The position numbers and the translations under genes were made by a program. From assembly GCA_934667425.1 (NCBI GenBank), contig CAKULV010000015.1, positions 1-60,120 on the forward strand: a DNA stretch of 60,120 nt. The letters are read 5' to 3'. Below, in pieces: positions 14,890 to 23,522 of this stretch (positions are counted from its first letter, which is position 1; each line of letters opens with the position of its first letter). A model generated the notes under the pieces. The model made no database searches. It saw nothing but the letters and a program-made list of their open reading frames with translations, and was not told the origin of the DNA. The DNA comes from an uncultured Kiritimatiellota bacterium (GTDB lineage Bacteria; Verrucomicrobiota; Kiritimatiellia; RFP12; UBA1067).

Positions 14890-17691
14890 ATGAGAAGTTA
14901 TCTTGAGCGGTTGGCATGGGGAACCGACGCCAGCTTCTATCGTTTCATCCCCGAAGAGGTGCTGATGCCGGAAACGGAAGCCGAAGTCGCGGACATCTTC
15001 GCCAGGGCGCACCGCGAAGGCAAGAGCGTCACCTGCCGGGCCGCCGGCACCTCGCTTTCCGGCCAGGCCACCGGCGATTCGCTCCTCATGGTGTGCGGAA
15101 AGAAGTGGGAGAAGTGCGAGGCGCTTGACGACGGCGGGCGGATCCGGCTCCAGCCGGGCGTGGTGGGAGGCCGCGTGAACTCCGTGCTCAAGCCCTACGG
15201 GCGCCGCTTCACGCCAGACCCCGCATCGTTGGGCAGCGCCATGGTGGGCGGCATCGTCGCGAACAACGCATCCGGAATGTGCTGCGGGACCCACGCCAAC
15301 AGCTACCGCATGCTTGAGTCCGTGCGGCTCGTGCTTGCCGACGGCACAATCCTCGATACCGGCGACCCCTCCTCGCGTGCCGCGTTCGCCGCCTCTCACC
15401 CCGGCTTCCTCGACCGGCTCGCCGAATTGCGCGACCGCACTCGCGCCGACGCGAAACTCGTGGAGCGCATCCGCCGCAAGTATTCGATCAAGAACGTCAC
15501 CGGCCTCACCATTCTGCCGTTCGTGGAGTACGACGATCCCTTCGACATCCTCGCGCACCTGATCGTCGGCAGCGAGGGTACGCTCGCGTTCCTTTCCGAA
15601 ATCACGGTGCGGACCGGCCCCCTGCCGGAGGTGGAGGAATCCGCGCTGCTGCTCTTCCACACCACGAAATCCGCCTGCGAGGCAGTCTCGGCGATGAAGC
15701 CCACCGGTGCGCTCTCCGCCGCAGAATTCTTCGACCGCAAGGCGATGCGCGCGGTCGAGAAGGACTTTCCGGAGCTATTGGGCCTGCCGGAGGATGCCGG
15801 AGCCGTACTCGTCAAGACCGAATCCTATAGCGATGCCGAGGCCGCAAAAAAACGCGCGGACATTGCCGCAGTCCTTTCAGGATTCAAGCTTGCCACCCCC
15901 GCCGAATTCACCGCCGACCCCGCGCTCACGGGCAAGTGGTGGGCCATGCGCAGCGGCATCTTCCCCGCCGTGGGCGGCACCCGCGAGATCGGCGCCACCT
16001 GCCTCATCGAGGATGTGGCCGTGCCGGTTCCACGTCTCGCCGAACTTACGCTTGAGCTTCAGTCGCTTTTCCGCGAACACGGATATCACGACGCCGTCAT
16101 CTACGGCCACGCGCTTGAGGGCAATTGGCATTTCATCCTCAACCAGCGCTTCGACACCCCGGAGTCCGTCGCCCAGTACGATCGCATGATGCGCGCCGTG
16201 GTGGAGCTTGTGGCCGGCAAGTATGGGGGTTCTCTGAAGGCCGAACACGGCACCGGGCGCAACATGGCGCCGTTCGTCAGGCGCGAATGGGGCGATGCCG
16301 CATACCGGCTGATGCGCGACGTGAAAGACCTCTTCGACCCCAAGGGGATTCTCAACCCCGGGGTGATCTTCAACGAAGACCCCGCATCGTACGTGCGGCA
16401 TCTCAAGCCGCTGCCCCGGGTGCACGAGATCGTGGACCGGTGCATCGAGTGCGGATTCTGCGAGGTGAACTGCGTGGCGTGCGGCTTTTCGCTCTCATCG
16501 CGCCAGCGAATCGTCGTGCAGCGCGAGATTGCGAGGCTGGATGCGCGGGGAGACCGCAAATCGATGCGCCTTGCGGCGGAGCTCGGGCGGGACTTCCGCA
16601 AGCCCGGCAGGGATCTCTGCGCGGGCGACGGATTGTGCTCGATGGGCTGCCCCCTGAAGATCAACACGGGAGACTTCATCCATGCGATCCGCGAGCGCGA
16701 GATGCCGTCCGTCGCCAGACGCTTCGGCGAGTTCGCGGCTCGCCGGCTTCCGCTCGCGGCGGATGGCGTCGGCGCACTCGTCGATCTCGCCGCGCTCGGG
16801 CAGGCCGTGCTCGGCAACCGGCTCATGTACGCCGTCTGCCGCGCACTGCATCGCGGCTCATGTGGACTGATCCCGCTTTGGACGCCCGCCATGCCGCACA
16901 GAGTGCGCAGGATGCCGAACCCGGCGCATGGCACAGGCCGCGACAAGGTCGTGTACTTCCCTTCATGCATCAACCAGCGCATGGGACTCGCAAAGGGAGA
17001 CCCGGCCGACAGTCCGCTCGTCAACGAAACGACGGAGCTGCTGGAGAAAGCCGGCTACGAGGTCGTGTTCCCCGCGAACATGTCCAGCCTCTGCTGCGGC
17101 ACCATCTGGGAATCGAAGGGCATGCCGGATGTGGCAGACCGCAAGGCAGCCGAACTTGGGGATGCCCTTAGGGCCGCGTCAGAGAATGGGCGCTGGCCAG
17201 TCCTGTGCGACCAGAGCCCGTGCCTGTACCGGATGCGGCACACGATCAGGGGGCTGGATCTCTACGAGCCGTTCGAGTTCATCGCGAAGTTCGTCCTCGG
17301 CCGCCTTGACATCACGCCGCTCGACACCTGCGTGGCGGTGCACCCCACCTGCTCGATGCGCAAGATGGGACTCGTCCCCACGATCCTCAAGGTGGCCAAG
17401 GCCTGCGCCCGCGAGGTGGCGCTGCCCGAGGAAGTGGGATGCTGCGCATTTGCCGGAGACAAGGGCTTTACCGACCCGAAACTGAACGAATGGGCCCTGC
17501 GGAAGCTGCGCGGACGCATCGCCGAAACCGGCGCCACGGTCGGCTACTCCAACTCCCGCACCTGCGAGATAGGGTTGACTCTTCACTCCGGGATACCTTA
17601 CATGGGAATCGCGCATCTTGTGAACAAGGCATCGAGGCCACGCGAAGGCGGCGACCAGGTCGCCCCATTCCATCAGCGTCGGGAGCCGTAG
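14890..17691 (+). CDS. FAD- and Fe-S-dependent 2-hydroxyacid dehydrogenase (D-lactate/D-2-hydroxyglutarate type)
   Basis: 933 residues. A GlcD-like FAD-binding half (about 1-510) has the PCMH/VAO-fold motifs AAGTSLSGQATGDS and GGIVANNASGMCCG and the C-terminal HGTGRNMAPF. It is fused to a GlcF-like half with 4Fe-4S motifs CIECGFCEVNC (near 518) and CAGDGLCSMGCP (near 577) and two CCG-type domains (CCGTIWESKG near 734, CCAFAGDKGF near 851). This is the YdiJ/Dld-like fused arrangement. It oxidises a D-2-hydroxyacid such as lactate, glycolate or 2-hydroxyglutarate and passes electrons through Fe-S centres; the exact substrate is uncertain. LarB/LarC genes elsewhere in the window make lactate attractive. 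The start is set by the adjacent promoter, with no ribosome site present. Confidence 0.9.
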   Translation: MRSYLERLAWGTDASFYRFIPEEVLMPETEAEVADIFARAHREGKSVTCRAAGTSLSGQATGDSLLMVCGKKWEKCEALDDGGRIRLQPGVVGGRVNSVLKPYGRRFTPDPASLGSAMVGGIVANNASGMCCGTHANSYRMLESVRLVLADGTILDTGDPSSRAAFAASHPGFLDRLAELRDRTRADAKLVERIRRKYSIKNVTGLTILPFVEYDDPFDILAHLIVGSEGTLAFLSEITVRTGPLPEVEESALLLFHTTKSACEAVSAMKPTGALSAAEFFDRKAMRAVEKDFPELLGLPEDAGAVLVKTESYSDAEAAKKRADIAAVLSGFKLATPAEFTADPALTGKWWAMRSGIFPAVGGTREIGATCLIEDVAVPVPRLAELTLELQSLFREHGYHDAVIYGHALEGNWHFILNQRFDTPESVAQYDRMMRAVVELVAGKYGGSLKAEHGTGRNMAPFVRREWGDAAYRLMRDVKDLFDPKGILNPGVIFNEDPASYVRHLKPLPRVHEIVDRCIECGFCEVNCVACGFSLSSRQRIVVQREIARLDARGDRKSMRLAAELGRDFRKPGRDLCAGDGLCSMGCPLKINTGDFIHAIREREMPSVARRFGEFAARRLPLAADGVGALVDLAALGQAVLGNRLMYAVCRALHRGSCGLIPLWTPAMPHRVRRMPNPAHGTGRDKVVYFPSCINQRMGLAKGDPADSPLVNETTELLEKAGYEVVFPANMSSLCCGTIWESKGMPDVADRKAAELGDALRAASENGRWPVLCDQSPCLYRMRHTIRGLDLYEPFEFIAKFVLGRLDITPLDTCVAVHPTCSMRKMGLVPTILKVAKACAREVALPEEVGCCAFAGDKGFTDPKLNEWALRKLRGRIAETGATVGYSNSRTCEIGLTLHSGIPYMGIAHLVNKASRPREGGDQVAPFHQRREP

Positions 17692-17730
17692 GCAAAACAG
17701 GGCCGCGCCAGCGCCCTTTTCTGTCAAAAA

Positions 17731-17760
17731 ACGGAGGCCGCGCATATGCGCGGCCTCCGT
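17731..17760. terminator. Bidirectional terminator, perfect 30-bp palindrome
   Basis: Arms ACGGAGGCCGCGCAT and its exact complement lie between the convergent dehydrogenase and pgk genes. On the minus strand the stem is followed by TTTTTGACAG, making a strong terminator for pgk. Confidence 0.85.
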
Positions 17761-17799
17761 TCCTTGTGCATGCGGACTGATCTCCGCCGTCGCCAGGCC

Positions 17800-19092
17800 T
17801 TACTTGTCGTCAAGCGCCGCGACGCCGGGAAGCACCTTGCCCTCGAGGAACTCAAGGGACGCGCCGCCGCCAGTGGAGATGTGCGTCATCTCAGCGGCCT
17901 TGCCGCTCTTCTTCACCGCGCTTACGGAATCGCCGCCGCCAATGATCGAAACGCCTCCGTTGGCCTTCACCGTTGCGACCGCATCGCACACGCCAAAGGT
18001 ACCCTTGGCGAGCGGAGCGAACTCGAAGCAGCCCATCGGGCCGTTCCATACGACAGTCTTGGCCTTCTTGATCGCCTCGGAAAAGAGCTCGACGGACTTC
18101 GGCCCGATGTCCAGCCCCATCCATCCATCAGGAATGTCTCCGTCGCAGACCTCTATCTGGATGTCGGAAGCATCCTTCTCCGCCGGGAACTTGTCGGCGA
18201 TTACGTTGTCCACCGGGAGCAGGAGGGTGACACCCTTCGACTTTGCGGCCTCAAGCATCTCCTTCGCGTAGGGAATCTGGTCATCCTCGCAAAGCGAGTT
18301 GCCGATCTTCATCCCCTGGGCCTTCTTGAACGTGTAGGCCATGCCGCCTCCGACGATCAGCGTATCGACCTTGTTGAGGAGGTTCTTGATGACCTTCAGC
18401 TTGTCGGAGACCTTGGCCCCGCCAAGGATCGCCACAAAGGGGCGAACCGGATTCTCGACGGCCTCTCCGAGGAACTTGAGCTCCTTCTCCAGGAGGAAGC
18501 CGGAAACCGCCGGGCGCAGATAGTCGGCGACAACCGCAGTGGAGGCGTGCGCACGGTGCGCGGTGCCGAATGCGTCGTTGCAGTAGATGTCGCCGTAGGA
18601 GGCGAGCTTCTTGGCCATCTCGGCGCGCTTCGCCTTCAGCTCGGCCTTCTTCGCCTGATACTCCTCCTCGGTGAGGTGGATGCCCTTCTTGTCGTCATCC
18701 TTCTTCACCTTGCCGTCCTCGGCCTTGTAGAACCGGGTGTTTTCAAGGAGTGCGACATCGCCAGGCTTGAGTGCCGCGACAACGTCATCCGCCGCCATGC
18801 AGTCCGGCGCGAACGCGACCGGCTTGCCAAGACACTTGGAAAGATGCTCCGCAACGGGCTTGAGCGAGAACTCCGCCTCGTATCCCTTGCCCTTCGGGCG
18901 CCCAAGATGGCTCATCAGCACCAGCGAAGCGCCCTGCTCCAGCACGTACTTGATTGACGGCAGGGCGGCCTGCACACGCGTGTCATCCGTGATCTTCCCG
19001 GAACCATCCTTCGCCATCGGCACGTTGAAGTCAACGCGCATGAGCACACGCTTGCCCTTGAGATCCACGTCCCTCAGTGTCTTCTTAGCCAT
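17800..19092 (-). CDS. pgk: Phosphoglycerate kinase with a charged insert
   Basis: 430 residues, longer than the usual 390-400. It makes ATP and 3-phosphoglycerate from 1,3-bisphosphoglycerate in glycolysis. Signatures are RVLMRVDFNVP, SHLGRPKG, LLENTRF, FGTAHRAHAS, GGAKVSDKL and WNGPMGCFE, and the phosphate-binding GGGDSVSAV. The extra length is a Lys/Glu-rich insert at about residues 125-165 between LLENTRFYKAE and ASYGDIYCNDAFG; it looks helical. It lies 15 bp after rpsT and probably shares its transcript. Confidence 0.97.
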   Translation of the reverse strand: MAKKTLRDVDLKGKRVLMRVDFNVPMAKDGSGKITDDTRVQAALPSIKYVLEQGASLVLMSHLGRPKGKGYEAEFSLKPVAEHLSKCLGKPVAFAPDCMAADDVVAALKPGDVALLENTRFYKAEDGKVKKDDDKKGIHLTEEEYQAKKAELKAKRAEMAKKLASYGDIYCNDAFGTAHRAHASTAVVADYLRPAVSGFLLEKELKFLGEAVENPVRPFVAILGGAKVSDKLKVIKNLLNKVDTLIVGGGMAYTFKKAQGMKIGNSLCEDDQIPYAKEMLEAAKSKGVTLLLPVDNVIADKFPAEKDASDIQIEVCDGDIPDGWMGLDIGPKSVELFSEAIKKAKTVVWNGPMGCFEFAPLAKGTFGVCDAVATVKANGGVSIIGGGDSVSAVKKSGKAAEMTHISTGGGASLEFLEGKVLPGVAALDDK

Positions 19093-19107
19093 TGTCGCCT
19101 CCTGACG

Positions 19108-19386
19108 TTACTTTGCCGCCATCTTGTTCATCTTGAGCTGTGCGCGCGACTTGCGCCTGTTGGCGGCATTCTTCGCGATCACGCCCTTTTTGACAGCCTT
19201 GTCGAGTCCGCTGACGAACTCCTTGAACTTCTTCTCTGCTTCTTCCTTCTTGCCGGCATCCGCCGCCTTGAAGAGCTTCTTGTGATCGTCATGAAGCTGC
19301 GTCTTGACGGACGAGTTGCGCTTGTTCGCCTTGGCGTTCTGACGGTCGCGTTTGCGGGCGGCACGGCCGCCTTTGATATTGGCCAT
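19108..19386 (-). CDS. rpsT: Small ribosomal subunit protein bS20
   Basis: 92 residues from the ATG at 19386, with AGGAGAAATGTAAA upstream; an in-frame ATG 11 codons earlier is unlikely. The protein is Lys/Ala-rich with the bS20 pattern: MANIKGGRAARKRDRQNAK, then KKGVIAKNAANRRKSRAQLKMNK near the C-terminus. It binds 16S rRNA in the 30S body. It is the first gene of an rpsT-pgk pair. Confidence 0.96.
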   Translation of the reverse strand: MANIKGGRAARKRDRQNAKANKRNSSVKTQLHDDHKKLFKAADAGKKEEAEKKFKEFVSGLDKAVKKGVIAKNAANRRKSRAQLKMNKMAAK

Positions 19387-19425
19387 TTTACATTTCTCCT
19401 GATTTCTAAAAGAAAACAAGTGTGA

Positions 19426-19434
19426 ATTTTATCA
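19426..19434 (-). promoter_or_regulatory. Extended -10 promoter of rpsT
   Basis: TGA plus TAAAAT (19426-19431), about 40 nt before the ATG. It is divergent from the tRNA promoter only 11 bp away. Confidence 0.5.
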
Positions 19435-19444
19435 AATTCTCCTA

Positions 19445-19473
19445 TTGACTTCAAGGGGCGAATTTCGTACAAT
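19445..19473 (+). promoter_or_regulatory. Promoter of tRNA-Thr
   Basis: TTGACT (19445-19450), 17 bp, TACAAT (19468-19473). Unlike most promoters in this window it has no TG extension. Confidence 0.7.
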
Positions 19474-19495
19474 ACGCATCACTTTTTTTGCAAAG

Positions 19496-19571
19496 GCCAG
19501 GTTAGCACAGCTGGTAGTGCGGCTCATTCGTAATGAGCAGGTCGGCGGTTCGAATCCGTTACCTGGCTCCA
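19496..19571 (+). tRNA. tRNA-Thr, anticodon CGT
   Basis: Acceptor strands GCCAGGT and ACCTGGC pair perfectly. The anticodon arm is GCTCA-TTCGTAA-TGAGC with CGT in the loop, the T arm holds GGTTCGAATCC, and CCA is encoded at the end. It reads the ACG codon. Confidence 0.96.
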
Positions 19572-19632
19572 CCTCTTGCAGAACCCCTCTTCCACAAGTA
19601 TCGCGCCGTGGTTTCATGCGTACGCCGCAAGG

Positions 19633-20979
19633 TCAGAAGCGCGGCATCTTTGCGAGGGAATCCTCAAGTCCGCCGGGCCGGTTCCGCAGGAGCCATATCC
19701 GGCGATGCTCCTCCCTGATCGCGCCCAGACGGCGGCTGTCGCGCCTGTGGCAGGCCGCATCTATCAGGTTCGCCATGTACACTATCTCCTCGGCCCACAT
19801 GGCCCCCGTCCCGTAGATCGTTGGCGACGCGAATGCCGCCGCCGCATGACGGCAGCCTTCCGCCACGGCCGATATCTCGGCAAGCACCGGATCAGTGAGG
19901 TTCGGATGCCTCGAATAGCCCCGGTCGCCGGCGAGTATCCTGTACAGCTCGCTCGCGTTCGCCCGCAAGGCGCCGCCACGCAGATACAGCGTTCCGAGTC
20001 GGAGCAGGGTGCCGCCGAGCGGTACGCCCATGACCGTATCGAGGGCCTCCTCCAGATCCATCTTGTTCGCCTTCGCGCCATATTCGGCGAACCATCCTCC
20101 AAGGACGATCCCCGGCAGCGAGGCCGCAAGCGGCTGCCAATGCCCGCCATCGCCCCAGTCCGTGACGAGGAAGCCCTTTGCCCCGTTCATCCGCCCTGCG
20201 GCCTCGGCCGCAGCCATGTTCTCCCTCATGTTCTCAACCCGTCCCGCGAGCGAATTCCAGGAACTGGTTCCCGGGCATACATAGAAGTCAAGGCCGGCCT
20301 GGCGGAATCTCGCGGCCTCGTCCGCAAACGGATGGTTTCCCTCGTATCCCCAGTCCAGGGCGATCGCGTCCTTCGGAAGCCGGACGACGAATTCCGGGTG
20401 CTTCAGCACAATGTCGCCCCAGAACATCGGACGGTGCCCACGCGCCCTCGCCAGGTCAAAGACCTTCAGCAGAAATCCGAGATACGCCTCCGGATCGCCT
20501 ATCTCGAACGTCTCGTCGCAACCGACGTTGAACAGCTTCGAGCCGAAGCATGGGAGCAGCTCGTCGTACAGCCCGGACAGGAACTCCAGCGACTCCGGCA
20601 ACGCGGGATTGAGGGTAGTGGGATCCTTCTTCACGGTTCCCCACGGGGTGATCGCCCCGCCCTTCGGCATTGCGGCAAGATGGTTGTACTCTGGAAGGCG
20701 GAGCCAGCGCTCGAGGTGTCCGAACGAGTTCTGGTTCGGCACAAGCTCTATGTCGTTCATCCTGCAGTAGCAGTCGAGCTCGCGGACCTCCGCCGGAGTA
20801 AGCGGCGACGCGTCCCTCCATACGGCCTCATGCCCGGAATAGCGGAACGAATGCTCCATGTACAGCTGGAGCTGATTGTAGTTGCACACCTTCAGCAGAT
20901 CGACGATCTGCCTGAGCGTGGACATGGTCGGCACCTTGTCCCGACTCACGTCGAGCATGTATCCGCGCGCCTCAAACAT
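19633..20979 (-). CDS. GH20-like beta-N-acetylhexosaminidase family protein, cytoplasmic
   Basis: 448 residues with no signal peptide. The N-terminal RGYMLDVSRDKVPTMSTL followed by NQLQLYMEHSFRY is the entrance to a GH20-type TIM barrel. The catalytic Asp-Glu pair is CDET near residues 153-155. Later WGYEGNHPF and WNSLAGR stretches line the expected strands. The usual GH20 N-terminal beta-sandwich domain is missing. It should act on short amino-sugar oligosaccharides after import, but specificity is not readable. The ATG overlaps the HD gene stop by one base (TAATG). Confidence 0.8.
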   Translation of the reverse strand: MFEARGYMLDVSRDKVPTMSTLRQIVDLLKVCNYNQLQLYMEHSFRYSGHEAVWRDASPLTPAEVRELDCYCRMNDIELVPNQNSFGHLERWLRLPEYNHLAAMPKGGAITPWGTVKKDPTTLNPALPESLEFLSGLYDELLPCFGSKLFNVGCDETFEIGDPEAYLGFLLKVFDLARARGHRPMFWGDIVLKHPEFVVRLPKDAIALDWGYEGNHPFADEAARFRQAGLDFYVCPGTSSWNSLAGRVENMRENMAAAEAAGRMNGAKGFLVTDWGDGGHWQPLAASLPGIVLGGWFAEYGAKANKMDLEEALDTVMGVPLGGTLLRLGTLYLRGGALRANASELYRILAGDRGYSRHPNLTDPVLAEISAVAEGCRHAAAAFASPTIYGTGAMWAEEIVYMANLIDAACHRRDSRRLGAIREEHRRIWLLRNRPGGLEDSLAKMPRF

Positions 20980-21785
20980 TACAGGTATCTCTTCCGGCTC
21001 TGCCCGGATACCCCGGCATACAATTCGACAAGCGACTGCGCCGGACTCATCATGAGCTTTTGCATCAGCACTTCCTCCACCTGGAAGAAGCCCACGTCCG
21101 CCGCCATCTCCACATCGATCCGCATCGGCTTTTCCTCGCCGGGAAGTATCCTGACGTGAAGGATGGCGTTGGCCGAATACTTGTGTATGTCGCCTACGTG
21201 CGGCCTGTCGGAACGCGCCATCGAAATGCGAGCCCGGCCCTTCGTCATGTCGCAGCCGTCGCCGATGAGGATCAGCCCCGCTTCAAGCGAGTGTATCCGC
21301 GTCGTCCCCATGTGGCCGAGGATGCCCTCCAGCGCCATCGAGCGAATGATCACGCGACGCTTCATGTCGTCCGGCAGCAACGCCTTCAGGCTCCGATCAA
21401 TGATCGGAACCGAAAGCATCCCCGAGACCCGTTCGTGGCCCTGCCTGCCGACTGTCATCCCGAGATCATGCAGGAAGCCGGCCAGCAGGACGGCAGCGAG
21501 ACTGTCCTCGAATGCGCCGGCCCCGTCCTCTTCGAGCGAAGTCTTCACGCCAGCCCCATGCAGGATGGACAGCGCCTTGATCGCATTGTAGGCGACCTGG
21601 CGCATATGCACCGGGCCGTGGTCGTTGAAGCCGAGGCGGCGGATGGAGACAACGTTCGCGTAGTCCTGCACATGCCGCACCTCCTCGTCGGAAAAGAGAT
21701 CCCTCGCAAGCGCCTCCGCGAACGGATACCCGTCAAGCCGGCGCAATATCTTCCCCTCAAGTATCGTTTCTTTGACTGACTTCAT
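20979..21785 (-). CDS. HD-domain phosphohydrolase-like protein
   Basis: 268 residues from the ATG at 21785, two bases after the radical SAM stop. Metal-binding motifs of the HD superfamily are HGPVHMRQV near residue 58 and GFLHDLGM near 105, with later Asp/His (GHERVSG, GDGCDMTKGRA). HD proteins hydrolyse phosphate mono- or diesters such as nucleotides. The substrate is unknown. It lies in a tightly coupled set: rubrerythrin, radical SAM, this gene, GH20-like gene. The C-terminal third has no motif I recognise. Confidence 0.75.
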   Translation of the reverse strand: MKSVKETILEGKILRRLDGYPFAEALARDLFSDEEVRHVQDYANVVSIRRLGFNDHGPVHMRQVAYNAIKALSILHGAGVKTSLEEDGAGAFEDSLAAVLLAGFLHDLGMTVGRQGHERVSGMLSVPIIDRSLKALLPDDMKRRVIIRSMALEGILGHMGTTRIHSLEAGLILIGDGCDMTKGRARISMARSDRPHVGDIHKYSANAILHVRILPGEEKPMRIDVEMAADVGFFQVEEVLMQKLMMSPAQSLVELYAGVSGQSRKRYL

Positions 21786-21787
21786 AT

Positions 21788-22645
21788 TCAACCCATTCCG
21801 CCTTGGCGGCAGTTGCCGCAGGCTCCAAGCGGGTTTTCCGCAGCCTCAACCATCCGCCGGAAATCATACCCGAAGTCACGCACGTTGCCGCACGGGACCT
21901 GCACGAACCCGCAAGGCTGGAGCGTGCCCGTGTGCGACAGGAACGCAAATCCCCTGCCGCCTATGCACGTCCCCGCCTGCGGGCAGCACGTCAGCTTCAC
22001 GCGCCTTCCCCTGGACCATTCGATTGCCGACTTGACCTCCGAATCGTCCGGCACGAGGGCGTCAATGCCGCGACCGCGACCGGTAGGGACGAGGAAGAAC
22101 AGGTCGAGCCTTGTCGCACCTTCCGACATCGCCTTCCCGTACACGGCATCGAGTGTATCGAGAGCCCCCTTCCTCACCACCGTGTTCACCTGGAACGGCA
22201 TCCCTGCGCCCCTCGCGACGGACATGGCCCCGAGCACGCCGTCCCACGCTCCGTCAATCCCGCGGAAGGCATCGTGCGCGGCCCTGTCCGGCCCGTCCAG
22301 CGAAAACGAGCACGCCGTCACACCGGCGTCTTTCAACTCCAAGAGACGATCTTCGGTAACGAGCATGCCGCATGGGGCAAGCACGCTCCTTATGCCCAGC
22401 GAGGTGGCATGGCGGATCAGTCCGGGGAGGTCTTCTCGCGTCATCGGCTCGCCGCCGGTCCATATGACCATTGGACGCATGGCGGCAAGGGAATCGAGTA
22501 CGCGCATGCATTCCGCCGTAGACAGCTCGCCTCTGTATGCGCCATCGGTTGCGGAAGCGCGGCAGTGCCGACATCTCATCGGGCACCGCCGCGTCACTTC
22601 CCATGCCAACACGCGTGGACTGGCGAAGTTCGTCCGGACATCCAT
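21788..22645 (-). CDS. Radical SAM protein with SPASM-like C-terminal cysteines
   Basis: 285 residues from the ATG at 22645, which overlaps the rubrerythrin stop by one base (TGATG). The core motif CPMRCRHC (residues 21-28, C-x3-C-x2-C) binds the SAM 4Fe-4S cluster; WTGGEPM is the GGEP SAM-binding motif. Extra cysteines follow near 216-223 (CCPQAGTC), then CGFVQVPCGN and a terminal CGNC, suggesting an auxiliary cluster. The overall arrangement recalls SPASM proteins such as heme-decarboxylase or peptide-modifying enzymes. No short precursor peptide was found next to it. The function is unassigned. Confidence 0.82.
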   Translation of the reverse strand: MDVRTNFASPRVLAWEVTRRCPMRCRHCRASATDGAYRGELSTAECMRVLDSLAAMRPMVIWTGGEPMTREDLPGLIRHATSLGIRSVLAPCGMLVTEDRLLELKDAGVTACSFSLDGPDRAAHDAFRGIDGAWDGVLGAMSVARGAGMPFQVNTVVRKGALDTLDAVYGKAMSEGATRLDLFFLVPTGRGRGIDALVPDDSEVKSAIEWSRGRRVKLTCCPQAGTCIGGRGFAFLSHTGTLQPCGFVQVPCGNVRDFGYDFRRMVEAAENPLGACGNCRQGGMG

Positions 22646-23178
22646 CAATAGTTGTCGGCCTCAAGCTGGAAGTAAGCCCGCTTGTGGAAACACACCGGAC
22701 ATACATCCGGGGCCTTGTCGCCCTCGATGATCGCGCCGCAATTGCGGCACTGCCAACGCCGTGGCCCGATGCGCTCCCATACCTCGCCGCTTTCGACGTT
22801 CGCAAGGAGCTTGCGGTAGCGTTCCTCGTGGTGCTTCTCCACCCCGGCCACGCCCTCGAACTGCCTTGCGATATCCTCGAAGCCCTCGGCCCGCGCCTCC
22901 TCCGCGAACTTGCGGTACATCTCCGTCCATTCCTCATGCTCGCCGGCCGCGGCGGCCAGCAAATTCTTTGCCGTATCGCCTATGCCGCCAAGATGCTTGA
23001 ACCAGAGTTTCGCGTGCTCCTTTTCGTTAAGAGCCGTCTCCTGGAATATCGCGGCGATCTGCTCGTACCCCTCCTTCTTTGCGGCAGAGGCGAAATAGTC
23101 GTACTTGTTACGGGCCTGCGACTCGCCTGCGAACGCAAATGCGAGGTTACGCTCCGTCTTCGATCCTTTGAGTTCCAT
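22645..23178 (-). CDS. Rubrerythrin
   Basis: 177 residues from the ATG at 23178, with GGGGG ahead of it. The N-terminal ferritin-like diiron domain has ExxH-type ligands (ETALNEKEHAKL and GVEKHHEERY). The C-terminal rubredoxin-like iron site has CRNC and CPVC. It reduces hydrogen peroxide in anaerobes using electrons from rubredoxin, whose gene is 28 bp upstream. It is the head of a coupled gene string that continues into the radical SAM gene. Confidence 0.95.
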   Translation of the reverse strand: MELKGSKTERNLAFAFAGESQARNKYDYFASAAKKEGYEQIAAIFQETALNEKEHAKLWFKHLGGIGDTAKNLLAAAAGEHEEWTEMYRKFAEEARAEGFEDIARQFEGVAGVEKHHEERYRKLLANVESGEVWERIGPRRWQCRNCGAIIEGDKAPDVCPVCFHKRAYFQLEADNY

Positions 23179-23206
23179 GTTGGCATCCCCCTTTCTGGCT
23201 ATGGTA

Positions 23207-23347
23207 TTATGCCTCTTCCTCGAACTGGTCCTTGCCCACGCCGCAGACCGGACACACCCAATCGTCCGGCAGTTCGGCAAACGGAACATTGTTGTTCTCC
23301 GCCGGATCGTAGACATACCCGCAAACCTTGCAAACATACCTCTTCAT
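23207..23347 (-). CDS. Rubredoxin
   Basis: 46 residues. Iron ligands are CKVCG (residues 6-9) and CPVCG (residues 32-35), with the aromatic core YVYDP and PDDWVCP. The start ATG at 23347 has a strong AGGAGG site. It is a small electron carrier feeding rubrerythrin, encoded just downstream in the same direction; together they form an oxidative-stress defence pair of strict anaerobes. Confidence 0.95.
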   Translation of the reverse strand: MKRYVCKVCGYVYDPAENNNVPFAELPDDWVCPVCGVGKDQFEEEA

Positions 23348-23440
23348 ATGGAATCCTCCTGTATTAGTTAAACGTTGACACTGATCAACTACTCAGGTGT
23401 AAGATAGCAATTGAGGGCCATAAGGTCAAGCATATTCGCA

Positions 23441-23478
23441 GGAACGCGGCATATGCGCATATGCCTTCGTCGCGTTCC
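23441..23478. repeat. Branched inverted repeat downstream of lgt
   Basis: Outer arms GGAACGCG/CGCGTTCC enclose an inner palindrome GCATATGCGCATATGC. It lies between the lgt stop (23523) and rubredoxin. No T-run follows, so terminator function is uncertain. Confidence 0.55.
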
Positions 23479-23522
23479 CGTCAAGGACGGAATTCCTGCC
23501 ACTCGCGAACGCCGGCCTGGGC

